Of a stretch of DNA of 64,000 nt, positions 9,317 through 17,987 are shown piece after piece. The stretch is from NCBI RefSeq assembly GCF_964033635.1, contig NZ_OZ035533.1, positions 806,001 to 870,000 of the forward strand. Reading direction: 5' to 3'. Each line of letters begins with the position of its first letter. The first letter of the stretch is position 1. The notes under the pieces were generated by a model that worked only from the letters and a program-made list of their open reading frames with translations, was not told where the DNA came from and ran no database searches. This DNA comes from Chitinophaga sp. MM2321 (GTDB lineage Bacteria > Bacteroidota > Bacteroidia > Chitinophagales > Chitinophagaceae). Position numbers and translations under genes: made by a program.

Positions 9317-11188
9317 CTACTGCACAACCAGTACCGGTACTTTTACAGAATGTCTTACCTGGTTGGCTGTTTCTCCGTAGATCCAGTCCTTGATTCCTTT
9401 ATGTCCATGACCTCCGAGTACGAGGAAGTCGGCTTTTTCTTCTTTTACGATGCGTGCAATTTCTTTGGCGCGATGACGGAAGCCCAGCAGTCCTGTGGCA
9501 GTGATGCCACGGGTTCTTAACAAGTTGATATAGGTATCCAGTTGTTCCTGGTCTTTTCGCGTTTCGAAGTCATCAGATTCTTTGCCGAAATATTTGGCAG
9601 AAGCACTTTCCACGATATGTATTAAAACATACTCCGTATGTGCGTTACCGTGAGCAATGGCATTGGCGATGATCTGTTCATCTTTTTTACTGAATTCCAG
9701 TGCCATGGCGATACGTTTGTATTCCGGTTTTTCCAGTTCCCCCAGCGTGAACTGTGGCGCGTGGATACCGCCGGAAGCTTCCTGCCGGTAGCGGCTGCGC
9801 AGCGGGTAGATGATCGTGATGAACAGGAGTGCAATAAAGCCTATGCCTGCGGCGATAATAATTCCATCTACAAAAATATTGCTGTTGCCGGATATATAGC
9901 TGATCGCTTCTGTATATACCATACGCATATTAAGATACACCAATAACGCTGCAATAGCCCAACTGAGTACTTTTGTCAGGGGTTTGATGGCATATTTGCC
10001 CATCGTATTTTTATCGCTTACAAAATGGATCAGGGGAATAACGGCGAAGCCCAGCTGCATGCTCAGTAGAACCTGGCTGAATACGAGCAATTCACCTACC
10101 TTATTATCCCCTGCGATGAGGATGGTGAGCAATGCCGGTACAATGGCCAGCAGGCGGGTGAGCAGCCGCCGCAGCCATGGGTTGATGCGCAGGTGCAGGT
10201 AGCCTTCCATCACTATTTGTCCCGCGAGGGTACCCGTTACTGTAGAGCTTTGCCCCGCTGCAATAAGTGCTACGGCAAACAGGATAGGCGCCAGTTTACT
10301 GCTGAGTAACTGTTCCAGCAGTTGATAGGCGTCCTGGATTTCTGCAATATCCGTACGGCCGGTTTTAAAGAACACCGTTGCCGCCAGTATCAGGATGGCC
10401 GCATTGACCAGGAAGGCGAGGTTGAGGGCGATGGTACTGTCAATGAAATTGAGCTTTATGGCTTGTTTGATACCAGCATCATCTCTTTTTATTTTGCGTG
10501 TTTGTACCAGTGCGGAGTGCAGGTAAAGGTTATGTGGCATAACAGTAGCACCAATGATTCCGATGGCGATGTACAGGGCTGTATTGTCCGGGATGCCGGG
10601 GATCAGCCCCATCACTACTTCATTCATGGGCGGATTTGCCATCACGAGCTGAATCAGGAAAGAGATGCCCACTACAGCTACGAGAGCAATGATAAACGCC
10701 TCCATTTTGCGGATGCCATAACGCTGCAATAGCAACAGGATAAAGGTGTCCAGTACGGTGAGTGATACGCCCCATACGAGTGGTAATCCTGTCAGCAGCT
10801 GAATCCCGATGGCCATACCGAGTACCTCTGCGAGGTCGGTGGCTGCAATAGCGATTTCTGCCAGGATATAAAGGATGAAGTTTACGCCGCGGGGGTAAGT
10901 TTCCCGGTTGGCCTGCGCCAGATCACGACCGCGAACGATGCCCAGGCGGGCACTCAGACTTTGTAATAATAAGGCCATGAGATTACTCATGAGCAGCACC
11001 CACAACAGCTTGTAGCCGTACTGGCTACCGCCGGCCAGATCAGTAGCCCAGTTGCCGGGGTCCATATAACCCACGCTGACGAGATAGGCAGGGCCAAAAA
11101 AGGCGAATAGCTTTTTCCACTTTGATTTACCGTTGGTATCTATACTCTGATGTACTTCGCTAAGGGATTTTGAATGACTGGAATCCAT
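9317..11188 (-). CDS. mntH: Nramp divalent-metal transporter fused to a universal stress domain
   Basis: 623 residues. Residues 1 to about 470 form an Nramp transporter with the TM1 metal-binding motif DPGNWATD and the TM6 motif MPHNLYLHS. It imports Mn(II)/Fe(II) with protons at the inner membrane. From about 485 to the end there is a full universal stress protein domain with the ATP-loop signature GGHGHKGIKDWIYGET and the closing strand VPVLVVQ. Ordinary MntH is about 410-440 residues, so the extension is a real fusion. The gene follows the metal-responsive regulator by 15 bp and is presumably controlled by the operator at 11872-11903. Confidence 0.92.
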   Translation of the reverse strand: MDSSHSKSLSEVHQSIDTNGKSKWKKLFAFFGPAYLVSVGYMDPGNWATDLAGGSQYGYKLLWVLLMSNLMALLLQSLSARLGIVRGRDLAQANRETYPRGVNFILYILAEIAIAATDLAEVLGMAIGIQLLTGLPLVWGVSLTVLDTFILLLLQRYGIRKMEAFIIALVAVVGISFLIQLVMANPPMNEVVMGLIPGIPDNTALYIAIGIIGATVMPHNLYLHSALVQTRKIKRDDAGIKQAIKLNFIDSTIALNLAFLVNAAILILAATVFFKTGRTDIAEIQDAYQLLEQLLSSKLAPILFAVALIAAGQSSTVTGTLAGQIVMEGYLHLRINPWLRRLLTRLLAIVPALLTILIAGDNKVGELLVFSQVLLSMQLGFAVIPLIHFVSDKNTMGKYAIKPLTKVLSWAIAALLVYLNMRMVYTEAISYISGNSNIFVDGIIIAAGIGFIALLFITIIYPLRSRYRQEASGGIHAPQFTLGELEKPEYKRIAMALEFSKKDEQIIANAIAHGNAHTEYVLIHIVESASAKYFGKESDDFETRKDQEQLDTYINLLRTRGITATGLLGFRHRAKEIARIVKEEKADFLVLGGHGHKGIKDWIYGETANQVRHSVKVPVLVVQ

Positions 11189-11203
11189 GATTCGTAATTC
11201 TTT

Positions 11204-11863
11204 TTAAACGGGTCTTACCATGATATTTTTAGCAACCTGTTCGCTGATGGTAATAGCAGGCTGATGTTTTATAATGATCTCGATTGAGTTATCATATTCG
11301 TAGTGGGCTACAATTTCCAATTGGGTGCCGAGTTTGATGCCTTTTGCGTTGAGAAAGGCCAGGAGGGCTACGGATTGATCAGTTACCGCTGTAACAACCA
11401 GTCTTTTTGCATTGGCCTGATCCAGGGATGTCTGGGGTCTTGGTTTGGCCAGTTTGCCATGTGCATCGGGGATGGGGTCGCCATGGGGGTCAATCACCGG
11501 GTTGCCAAGGTATTCGCTCAGGCGGTTAGTGAGTTTTTCACTGCGCACATGTTCCAGCTCTTCCGCCAGCTCATGCACTTCTTCCCAGCTGAACCGGAGC
11601 TTGTCTACAAGAAAGCACTCCCATAGCCGGTGGCGGCGCACAATCTGTAAAGCCGCTTTTCTACCTTCTGCAGATAAAGTGATGCCCTTGTATTTCTCAT
11701 AATCTATCAGCTTCTTTTCTTTCAGCTTCTTGGCCATATCCGTAATAGAGGCTGGTTTAGTGTCCAGTTCATATGCCAGTGCATTTGTAGTTACCACAGA
11801 TTCTCCTTCCTGTAACTTATAAATGGACTTCACATAATTCTCTTCTGCGATTGATAAGTTCAT
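11204..11863 (-). CDS. mntR: DtxR/MntR-family metal-dependent repressor
   Basis: 219 residues. An N-terminal winged helix (EENYVKSIYKLQEG; DTKPASITDMAKKL recognition helix) leads to the dimerisation domain with metal ligands in RRHRLWECFLVDKL, EVHELAEELEHV and the DPHGDPIP motif. A C-terminal FeoA/SH3-like domain spans about 150-219. The family represses metal-import genes when Mn or Fe is plentiful. It is first in an operon with mntH. A palindrome overlapping its promoter (11872-11903) is the likely autoregulatory site. Mn is favoured over Fe because of the mntH partner; this is inference. Confidence 0.92.
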   Translation of the reverse strand: MNLSIAEENYVKSIYKLQEGESVVTTNALAYELDTKPASITDMAKKLKEKKLIDYEKYKGITLSAEGRKAALQIVRRHRLWECFLVDKLRFSWEEVHELAEELEHVRSEKLTNRLSEYLGNPVIDPHGDPIPDAHGKLAKPRPQTSLDQANAKRLVVTAVTDQSVALLAFLNAKGIKLGTQLEIVAHYEYDNSIEIIIKHQPAITISEQVAKNIMVRPV

Positions 11864-11871
11864 ACGACCTA

Positions 11872-11903
11872 AATTATTATTTAGACAAATCTAAATAATA
11901 ATT
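11872..11903. promoter_or_regulatory. Palindromic operator overlapping the mntR-mntH -7 element
   Basis: Arms of 13 bp (11872-11884 and 11891-11903) are perfectly complementary around a 6-bp centre, giving a TTTAGAC-AAATCTAAA core reminiscent of DtxR-family boxes. On the minus strand, TAGATTTG (fitting TAnnTTTG) lies at the centre, so a bound regulator would block the promoter. The mntR start codon is 9 bp away. Confidence 0.7.
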
Positions 11904-11994
11904 CTGAACTTTTCTTCATCCGGTATGTTTTTTGATTTTAGCAGCGCACATATAAAAATTATATCTAACTTTTAGCTCAGAATCAAAATTTGTC

Positions 11995-12942
11995 ATGAAG
12001 CGTTACCTGTTATTATTATTGACGATTGGTGTTTTAGTAGCCTGCAAAACCAAGAAGAAACCTGGAAGCGGTGCGGCAGAACCCATGACATTTGAAGATT
12101 TTCGGGCGTTGTTCACGCCGGGTGCTTTGCCCTATAAACTAACCGCGGATAGCTTATTACTGAAACAGGCGGATTCACTGGCACTGGACACCGCAGATGT
12201 GAACCGGTTTTTAACGGATACGCTGACAAAAGGAGACTTTGCCCGCAACGAACGGGTACGGCTTTTCCCGCTGCAACGTATCACCGGTAGCCTGGTAGAC
12301 TATATGGTGCTGAAAGCCACCGGAAAGTCGCAATCAACGGGGTATCTATGCTTCCTGGATAAAAAAGGGAAATACCTGAACCGCGTACGTATAGCCAACA
12401 CCGGTAGTAGCGACGGGGTAGTTACCTCCGTGGTTGTGGATACCAGGAATGTGATCAAGATCAGTACCGAGAAGAGATTAACAGCAAGCCGCTCCGCACT
12501 CAAAGAAGATTTCTTTATGGTGGACAAGGACGGGAATACACAGCTGATCATGACTAACTCTAACGGACCTACGACACCCGGACAGATCTTTAACCCGATT
12601 GACACCTTACCACGTAAGCACAAGTTTTCCGCTGACTATACCTCCGGAGATATGAACATCGTATCTATCCGTGATGATGAAGACGCCAAATCATTCCAGT
12701 TCTTTATTACTTTCTCAAAAGATAATGGTAACTGTAAAGGAGAAATCAGTGGTAAAGGACATTTTTTAGCAGGCAACAGGGGAGAATTTAAAGACAAGGA
12801 ATCTTCCTGTGGTATTGCGTTCCAGTTTTCGGCCGGCAGGGTGAGCATCCGTGAAACCGGTGGCTGCGGTGCCTATCGTGGTATTAAATGTTTTTTTGAA
12901 GGGGGCTTTGTAAAGAAAGTGGAAAAGAAGAAAAAGAAATAA
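11995..12942 (+). CDS. Lipoprotein of unknown function
   Basis: 315 residues. The N-terminus MKRYLLLLLTIGVLVACK is a lipoprotein signal with the lipobox Cys at 17. The mature part is polar with no membrane segments, several Cys near the C-terminus (NCKGEISG, ESSCGIAF, GGCGAYRG, KCFFEGG) that could form disulfides, and a Lys-rich tail. I recognise no domain. It is transcribed divergently from mntR and ends 20 bp before a bidirectional terminator. Confidence 0.75.
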   Translation: MKRYLLLLLTIGVLVACKTKKKPGSGAAEPMTFEDFRALFTPGALPYKLTADSLLLKQADSLALDTADVNRFLTDTLTKGDFARNERVRLFPLQRITGSLVDYMVLKATGKSQSTGYLCFLDKKGKYLNRVRIANTGSSDGVVTSVVVDTRNVIKISTEKRLTASRSALKEDFFMVDKDGNTQLIMTNSNGPTTPGQIFNPIDTLPRKHKFSADYTSGDMNIVSIRDDEDAKSFQFFITFSKDNGNCKGEISGKGHFLAGNRGEFKDKESSCGIAFQFSAGRVSIRETGGCGAYRGIKCFFEGGFVKKVEKKKKK

Positions 12943-12961
12943 GATAGGTTAATGTAAAATA

Positions 12962-12998
12962 AAAGCAGCCGGCCCGTTTACTTCGGGCCGGCTGCTTT
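12962..12998. terminator. Bidirectional terminator
   Basis: Perfect 15-bp GC-rich stem (12962-12976 with 12984-12998) around a 7-base loop, with T-rich ends on both strands. It serves the converging lipoprotein and fucosyltransferase genes. Confidence 0.88.
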
Positions 12999-12999
12999 A

Positions 13000-13965
13000 T
13001 TACTGCAAACATTTTCTGATCCTGTTCTCTGCCTCACTTACCATATCAGCAATATATTCAGCGGCATGCGGTTTAAACCTGTCCTGCATCATAAATTCCC
13101 GGTATCTTTTTTCATTTGCATGCAGGTCTGCTACTTGTTTCACTAATGCAGCGATGTCGCCTTCTTCTTCATAAAACAGGATAGCATCCTTGTTCAGCAC
13201 TTCCGGTTCCGGATTATTGTTGCTTCCCCAGTAAACCGGTATGCAGCCTCCCCAGATAGCTTCAAATACCTTTTCTGTGACATACCCTTCCTTGTTGGTA
13301 TTTTCGGGGCAGATATTAAACTTGTAACTGTTCAGAAAAGACAGTTTATGATCGTTATATTTTTCTTTCAGGGCATTGGTGTTATTAAGGTATATGCCGC
13401 CGCTATCCACTTGCTCAATGTTGCTGAGTGTTTCCATTAACAGGGTGCGGATACCATTTACATCATGACTGCAAACCAGGGAACAAAATTGTTTGTCCGG
13501 TTTGTAGCCGGTCCGGATGGAAGTGGTGATGTGCGCCAGTTGTTTTTTGATCGCTGTATAATTGCAATCCGGTTTAAAAAGATAGAGGATCCATAATGGA
13601 AAACGTACATAGTCCGGATGATCCGTATAATCAAACCCCATTGACAGATCTACGGTGCCGAAGCAACAATCTTCGTATTGGGGAAACCGGATCAGGTTTT
13701 CACCGGAGAAAAAAACTTTTGTACCGGCGGGGCTTTTTCCGATATGAGATTTTTCGCCAAAAACAGAGGAGAATGACAGCACATTGTCGGGTGTAAGCTG
13801 GTCTTTAAACCGGTCAGCAGCAAATTTATGCAGCCACAAATCGGCGGTGTTTTCGTGTGGCCAGAAATTCAGCATTTCAATATTTGCCGTAGTAGGGCTG
13901 AACTTATAACCCGTTTTTTTCTCTTTTATGCCTACACCAATATATTTGAGCAACGTTTTTAGCAT
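13000..13965 (-). CDS. GT10-family fucosyltransferase-like glycosyltransferase
   Basis: 321 residues, cytoplasmic or membrane-associated. The C-terminal half carries the alpha-1,3-fucosyltransferase (GT10) signature: FNICPENTNKEGYVTEKVF followed by EAIWGGCIPVYWG, the GDP-fucose binding region. The family moves fucose from GDP-fucose to GlcNAc- or glucose-containing acceptors, usually on surface polysaccharide or lipopolysaccharide. The gene stands alone here with no other polysaccharide genes next to it, so the acceptor is unknown. Confidence 0.82.
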   Translation of the reverse strand: MLKTLLKYIGVGIKEKKTGYKFSPTTANIEMLNFWPHENTADLWLHKFAADRFKDQLTPDNVLSFSSVFGEKSHIGKSPAGTKVFFSGENLIRFPQYEDCCFGTVDLSMGFDYTDHPDYVRFPLWILYLFKPDCNYTAIKKQLAHITTSIRTGYKPDKQFCSLVCSHDVNGIRTLLMETLSNIEQVDSGGIYLNNTNALKEKYNDHKLSFLNSYKFNICPENTNKEGYVTEKVFEAIWGGCIPVYWGSNNNPEPEVLNKDAILFYEEEGDIAALVKQVADLHANEKRYREFMMQDRFKPHAAEYIADMVSEAENRIRKCLQ

Positions 13966-14104
13966 AGCTGTTTTACGCGTGTTATAATCGTTTCATTTTA
14001 TAAATAGAGCACTATTCCAATCGTTCTGGTATCAAAGATACGTTGCATAGTTTTATAATGGTGTTTAGGAGATGGTCGGTAAACCTGTGGGAAAGGCTTA
14101 AAAT

Positions 14105-14140
14105 AAATAAGCCGTCTCAAAAGAATGAGACGGCTTATTT
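14105..14140 (-). terminator. Terminator of the tRNA-Val array
   Basis: Perfect 15-bp stem (14105-14119 with 14126-14140), 6-base loop, T-rich on the minus-strand 3' side. It lies 2 bp past the last tRNA. Confidence 0.8.
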
Positions 14141-14142
14141 GG

Positions 14143-14217
14143 TGGGAGCTACTGGATTCGAACCAGTGACCCTCTGCTTGTAAGGCAGATGCTCTGAACC
14201 AGCTGAGCTAAGCTCCC
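14143..14217 (-). tRNA. tRNA-Val (UAC)
   Basis: Full cloverleaf of 75 bases: 7-bp acceptor stem GGGAGCT/AGCTCCC, anticodon loop CTTACAA (anticodon UAC), T loop TTCGAAT, discriminator A. CCA is not encoded. Third in transcription order. Confidence 0.95.
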
Positions 14218-14246
14218 TAAAAAAGATCTTTAGTAAAGTTGAAGTG

Positions 14247-14321
14247 TGGGAGCTACTGGATTCGAACCAGTGACCCTCTGCTTGTAAGGCAGATGCTCTG
14301 AACCAGCTGAGCTAAGCTCCC
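14247..14321 (-). tRNA. tRNA-Val (UAC)
   Basis: Identical in sequence to the copy at 14143-14217, exactly 104 bp away. Second in transcription order. Confidence 0.95.
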
Positions 14322-14350
14322 TAAAAAAGATCTTTAATAAAGTTGAAGTG

Positions 14351-14425
14351 TGGGAGCTACTGGATTCGAACCAGTGACCCTCTGCTTGTAAGGCAGATGC
14401 TCTGAACCAGCTGAGCTAAGCTCCC
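14351..14425 (-). tRNA. tRNA-Val (UAC)
   Basis: Identical to the other two copies and closest to the shared promoter at 14468-14497. Confidence 0.95.
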
Positions 14426-14467
14426 TTTTTTCTTCGATTCATGCGAACCTTTCGTTCGATGGGATTG

Positions 14468-14497
14468 CAAAGGTATAAACTATTTTTATTCTACCAA
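14468..14497 (-). promoter_or_regulatory. Promoter of the tRNA-Val array
   Basis: TTG, 19 bp, TACCTTTG on the minus strand: a full match to the Bacteroidota sigma-ABfr consensus. It lies 43 bp before the first tRNA. Confidence 0.85.
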
Positions 14498-14526
14498 ATA
14501 TTTTTTCAAACGGTAAGGGGAAGATG

Positions 14527-14559
14527 GCTTCAAACCCTTTTATGCAAAGAGTTTGAAGC
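14527..14559. repeat. Hairpin 60 bp past the antiporter gene
   Basis: GCTTCAAAC (14527-14535) pairs with GTTTGAAGC (14551-14559), and the interior CTTT/AAAG extends the stem past one mismatch. There is no T run, so terminator function is uncertain. Confidence 0.45.
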
Positions 14560-14618
14560 AACTGTAAATTATTTTTTTTGTAGATACATATGATTAAAAG
14601 TGTGTACAAAATCAGTAA

Positions 14619-16781
14619 TTATTCGTCTTTCGTTTTGGGTCCTTTAAAGATTCTTTTCACCACTTTACCCAGTTTATTCAGGTTGGCCAACTGTTCCTGT
14701 ATAGGCGCCAACGTTAGGTCATCCAGTTGTATACCGCCATCGGGGTAATCAACTTCTGTTTGTTCTGGGTAGAGCAGAATCACGTTATTATCTTTAAAAT
14801 GACGGCTTACCCTGCCTGGAATGCCGTCCATATAAGCATTATAGGATAAAGTACTTTTGCGTGCCGTTACCACCACTACCAGGTCGTCGCGGGTAACTTC
14901 CCTTGACAGGATGAGAAAGTCTTCGATGGTATCAAACTGTTTGAAAGTAAGCTCTATGCTCATCTTTGACTGTGCGGTAAAGGCTTCTACAAAGGTTTGT
15001 GTTTTGCTGTTGGTAAATACTACCAGTTTTGCACCTGCCTGTTTAGCGAGCATGAACATTTTCTGTAGATAATGCAGGAAACCCAATTCATACTCTGTGT
15101 TGGGAGGTAGTACCAGTACCATTTTTTTAGTAGTATTCAGCGGGTACAGGAAATTACATACGTATACCGTTTCCCATACGCTTTGTAGTACGTTGTCCAT
15201 GGTAGTACCGAAGATGGTACCGAACCAGCGGTCTGTTGTACTCGTTTTATCTGTCCAGCCCAGGATCACATCACTGACCATGAGCTCTTTGGTAGCGCGT
15301 GCAATGCCATCAGATACGTTGAGGTCAATCCGGGTAACCACCTGTACGTTGCTTTCCGTAGCCGCAGCATGGATTACCGCCTTCTCCATCATTTTGTTGG
15401 TAAGATGGACCTTTTCCCGGGCCTCGTCATTATCCTGTACAATAGCCAGTGGATAGATCGGAGTGGTAGCGTGGGTGTCTTTGATCATCACGGCAAAGTC
15501 GAGCAATGATTCAATACGATCGGGATTGGAAATAGGTACCAGTATACGTTCAGGCTGGTCGGGCATTTCCGGTTGCCGTTCCGCCTCCTGGATAGCCAGT
15601 CTGCGGCCGGCGCTCTCAGTAACGAAAGACCCTACCATACAGGTGATCAGGATCAGCACTACGGTACCGTTCAGTACGTGTTCATCAACGATGCCCATAT
15701 TGAAACCGATCAGGATCACGGCAATGGTAGCGGCAGCATGCGCACTACTCAAACCAAAGATCACATTACGTTGCGTGCTGCTGTATTTAAAGATCAGCTG
15801 TGTAAAAAATGCGGCCAGCCATTTGCTGGTGATCGCCATAAGCGTCAGCGCCCCGGCAATGATCAGGGCTTGCGGCCCATTCAGTAATACGCGCAGGTCT
15901 ACCAGCATGCCCACACTGATCAGGAAGAAAGGAATGAACAGCGCGTTGCCTACAAACTCGATACGGTTCATTAAAGGCGACGTATGGGGGATGAGCTGGT
16001 TCAGCGCCAGCCCCGCCAGGAACGCGCCGATAATGCCTTCCACGCCGGCCAGTTCGGCCAGAAATGCGGAGGCAAATACCAGTGCCAGTACAAATATGAA
16101 ATGGGAGGTCTTGTCGTCTTTGATCTTCTTAAAAAACCATCTTCCCAGCATCGGCATCAGCCACAGGATGATGGCGGCAAAAATAGCCAGGGAGATACCC
16201 AGGCGTATCCAGAAATAAGTATTCAGGTTACCTGCCTGCGCACCGGTAATAATGGCCAGGATCAGTAACACTGCTGTATCGGTAATGATGGTACCACCCA
16301 CTGCCACGGTAACGGCCTCATTTTTTGTGATACCCAGGCGGCTGGCCAGGGGATAAGCCACCAGTGTATGTGTGGCAAACATGCTGGACACCAGCAAAGT
16401 GGCCATGAAATTGAATTGCAGCACATAAGTACATACCACAAAGCCCAGCATCAGCGGTATGAAAAAGGTAAGCGCCCCGAAAACCATGCTACGGTAACGG
16501 TTTTTAAGGAACTCGGTCATGTCCAGTTCCAGCCCGGCCAGGAACATGATATATAATAAGCCAGCATTGCCAAACAGGTCAATACTTCCTTTTTCAATGA
16601 TCTTGAAACCGTGATCACCGATCAGCATACCGGCCAGGATCAATCCGATGATGCTGGGGATGCGGAATTTACGCAGGATGATAGGCGCCAGCAGTATGAT
16701 GAATAAAACCAACGCAAAAATAGGTACCGGATCCTTCAAGGGTAAGGAAGTATCCAGTAATAAAACCGAGCTAGGAACCAT
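14619..16781 (-). CDS. CPA2-family cation:proton antiporter with C-terminal universal-stress-type domains
   Basis: 720 residues. About 12 membrane helices fill residues 15-400 (GLILAGMLIGDHGF, AGLELDMTEFLKNR and the EGIIGAFLAGLALNQL segment, all typical of Na+/H+ exchangers of the CPA2 group). The cytosolic 300 residues contain two USP-like Rossmann units (starting near PERILVPISNPD and KKMVLVLPPNTEYE). The family exchanges Na+ or K+ for protons at the inner membrane. I use the ATG at 16781; an in-frame ATG at 16853 lies in an AT-rich degenerate hairpin region and would add a polar 24-residue extension unlike the family. Confidence 0.85.
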   Translation of the reverse strand: MVPSSVLLLDTSLPLKDPVPIFALVLFIILLAPIILRKFRIPSIIGLILAGMLIGDHGFKIIEKGSIDLFGNAGLLYIMFLAGLELDMTEFLKNRYRSMVFGALTFFIPLMLGFVVCTYVLQFNFMATLLVSSMFATHTLVAYPLASRLGITKNEAVTVAVGGTIITDTAVLLILAIITGAQAGNLNTYFWIRLGISLAIFAAIILWLMPMLGRWFFKKIKDDKTSHFIFVLALVFASAFLAELAGVEGIIGAFLAGLALNQLIPHTSPLMNRIEFVGNALFIPFFLISVGMLVDLRVLLNGPQALIIAGALTLMAITSKWLAAFFTQLIFKYSSTQRNVIFGLSSAHAAATIAVILIGFNMGIVDEHVLNGTVVLILITCMVGSFVTESAGRRLAIQEAERQPEMPDQPERILVPISNPDRIESLLDFAVMIKDTHATTPIYPLAIVQDNDEAREKVHLTNKMMEKAVIHAAATESNVQVVTRIDLNVSDGIARATKELMVSDVILGWTDKTSTTDRWFGTIFGTTMDNVLQSVWETVYVCNFLYPLNTTKKMVLVLPPNTEYELGFLHYLQKMFMLAKQAGAKLVVFTNSKTQTFVEAFTAQSKMSIELTFKQFDTIEDFLILSREVTRDDLVVVVTARKSTLSYNAYMDGIPGRVSRHFKDNNVILLYPEQTEVDYPDGGIQLDDLTLAPIQEQLANLNKLGKVVKRIFKGPKTKDE

Positions 16782-16796
16782 ATAACTTTTTTTTAT

Positions 16797-16884
16797 TTTT
16801 TTATTTAGCGATTTTGGGATTTTGTTGGAAGAAGTGGTCTTCTCCGGAAGCAAAATATCTAAATCGTTAAATAATCAAATCTCT
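16797..16884. repeat. Degenerate long inverted repeat, possibly related to copies A-C
   Basis: A left stretch with TTATTTAGCGATTTTGGGATTTTG pattern pairs imperfectly (about 20 of 28 positions) with the segment near 16853-16884. Composition (TTTAG, GGGATTTT) recalls copies A-C, but it sits in a divergent 5' region, not at gene ends. Confidence 0.4.
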
Positions 16885-16962
16885 AAATAACAAATCTCTT
16901 CCTTCAAATATGGATAAATTAACGAATAATCCATGTAATTTCGCGTAAAGCTTTTTTAAAAA

Positions 16963-17271
16963 ATGGGCGAGCAGACAAATACAGAGGTATTTACAAAGGA
17001 ACTGGAAGACTTGCTGGTAGCGGAAGATGAACAATTTCCCTTCAGCCTGATCGTGTGGAATGATGAAGTAAATACATTTGATTGGGTGATTTCCTCCCTG
17101 ATAGAAGTATGTGGTCATAGTCATCAGCAGGCAGAGCAATGTGCCCTGATCATTCATCATAACGGCAAATATGCCGTCAAACAAGGGGAATACCTGAAAC
17201 TGCGCCCGCTGTGCGAAGCTCTCCTGGAGCGGGGTATCAGTGCTACTATTGAAGAAATGGCCGATAAATAG
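16963..17271 (+). CDS. clpS: ClpS adaptor of the Clp protease
   Basis: 102 residues. The core FSLIVWNDEVNTFDWVI, the GHSHQQAEQCALIIHHNGKY segment and the flexible acidic N-terminal tail match ClpS. It delivers proteins with N-terminal Leu, Phe, Trp or Tyr to ClpAP-type protease. The next gene, 30 bp on, is aat, which adds those residues; the two form an N-degron pathway unit. Confidence 0.93.
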   Translation: MGEQTNTEVFTKELEDLLVAEDEQFPFSLIVWNDEVNTFDWVISSLIEVCGHSHQQAEQCALIIHHNGKYAVKQGEYLKLRPLCEALLERGISATIEEMADK

Positions 17272-17301
17272 CTGTTGGCTACCAGCATTTAGTTTTCAGC
17301 T

Positions 17302-17940
17302 ATGCCTGTTTTTCAACTCAATGAACAAATCATTTTTCCTCCTGTGCAGCTGTCGGAATCCGACGGCCTGCTGGCTGTGGGCGGAGATCTTTCAGTAGAA
17401 AGATTATTGCTCGCCTATCATTCGGGTATCTTTCCCTGGTATGATGAAGCACCTATTCTTTGGTGGAGCCCCGACCCCCGATTCGTTTTATTTCCTGCCG
17501 ACCTGAAGGTGTCTGCTTCCATGAAGCAGTTGCTGCGGAAGAACCGTTTCCGGATTACCTTCAATGAGGACTTTGCCGGTGTAATAGCCCGCTGCAGCCG
17601 TATTCCCCGGGCAGGACAAGCAGGTACCTGGATCACGCCCGAGATGCAGGAAGCCTATATCAGGCTGCATAAAGCCGGTTATGCTTTGTCGGCAGAATGT
17701 TGGGAAGATGATCGCCTGGTAGGAGGGCTCTATGGTGTTAAAACCGGCGCCTTCTTCTTCGGGGAGTCTATGTTCAGCGATGTGAGCAATGCCTCCAAAG
17801 CAGCCTTTATTACTTTTGTGCAGACCTATGGAGATGAACTCACCATGATAGACTGCCAGGTACACACAGATCACCTGGCCTCCCTGGGCGCGGGATTTAT
17901 TACCCGGGAAGAATTTTTACAACTCCTCGATTTTTCGTAA
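17302..17940 (+). CDS. aat: Leucyl/phenylalanyl-tRNA--protein transferase
   Basis: 212 residues, cytoplasmic. It transfers Leu or Phe from tRNA to proteins with N-terminal Lys or Arg, marking them for ClpS-dependent degradation. Signatures: GLLAVGGDLSVERLLLAYHSGIFPWY, ILWWSPDPRFVL, GGLYGVKTGAFFFGESMFS and DCQVHTDHLASLGA. Full length. It directly follows clpS. Confidence 0.95.
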   Translation: MPVFQLNEQIIFPPVQLSESDGLLAVGGDLSVERLLLAYHSGIFPWYDEAPILWWSPDPRFVLFPADLKVSASMKQLLRKNRFRITFNEDFAGVIARCSRIPRAGQAGTWITPEMQEAYIRLHKAGYALSAECWEDDRLVGGLYGVKTGAFFFGESMFSDVSNASKAAFITFVQTYGDELTMIDCQVHTDHLASLGAGFITREEFLQLLDFS

Positions 17941-17987
17941 CTTCTACATCTCCTTACCCCATATTTCTTGCATTAAAAATTACCATC

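Larger units (their letters stand above)
14143..14425 (-). repeat. Tandem 104-bp tRNA+spacer array
   Basis: Three tRNA-Val genes start at 14143, 14247 and 14351. The two 29-bp spacers differ by one base (TAGTAAAG versus TAATAAAG), so the array arose by recent tandem duplication of a tRNA-plus-spacer unit. Confidence 0.9.

Noticed and set aside
14143..14425. tRNA array as an integration site for a mobile element
   Set aside because: No integrase, phage gene or att-like partial tRNA repeat lies nearby.
15463..16218. 251-codon plus-strand frame opposite the antiporter
   Set aside because: Shadow of a membrane-protein gene; low-complexity Ser/Ala/Ile translation.
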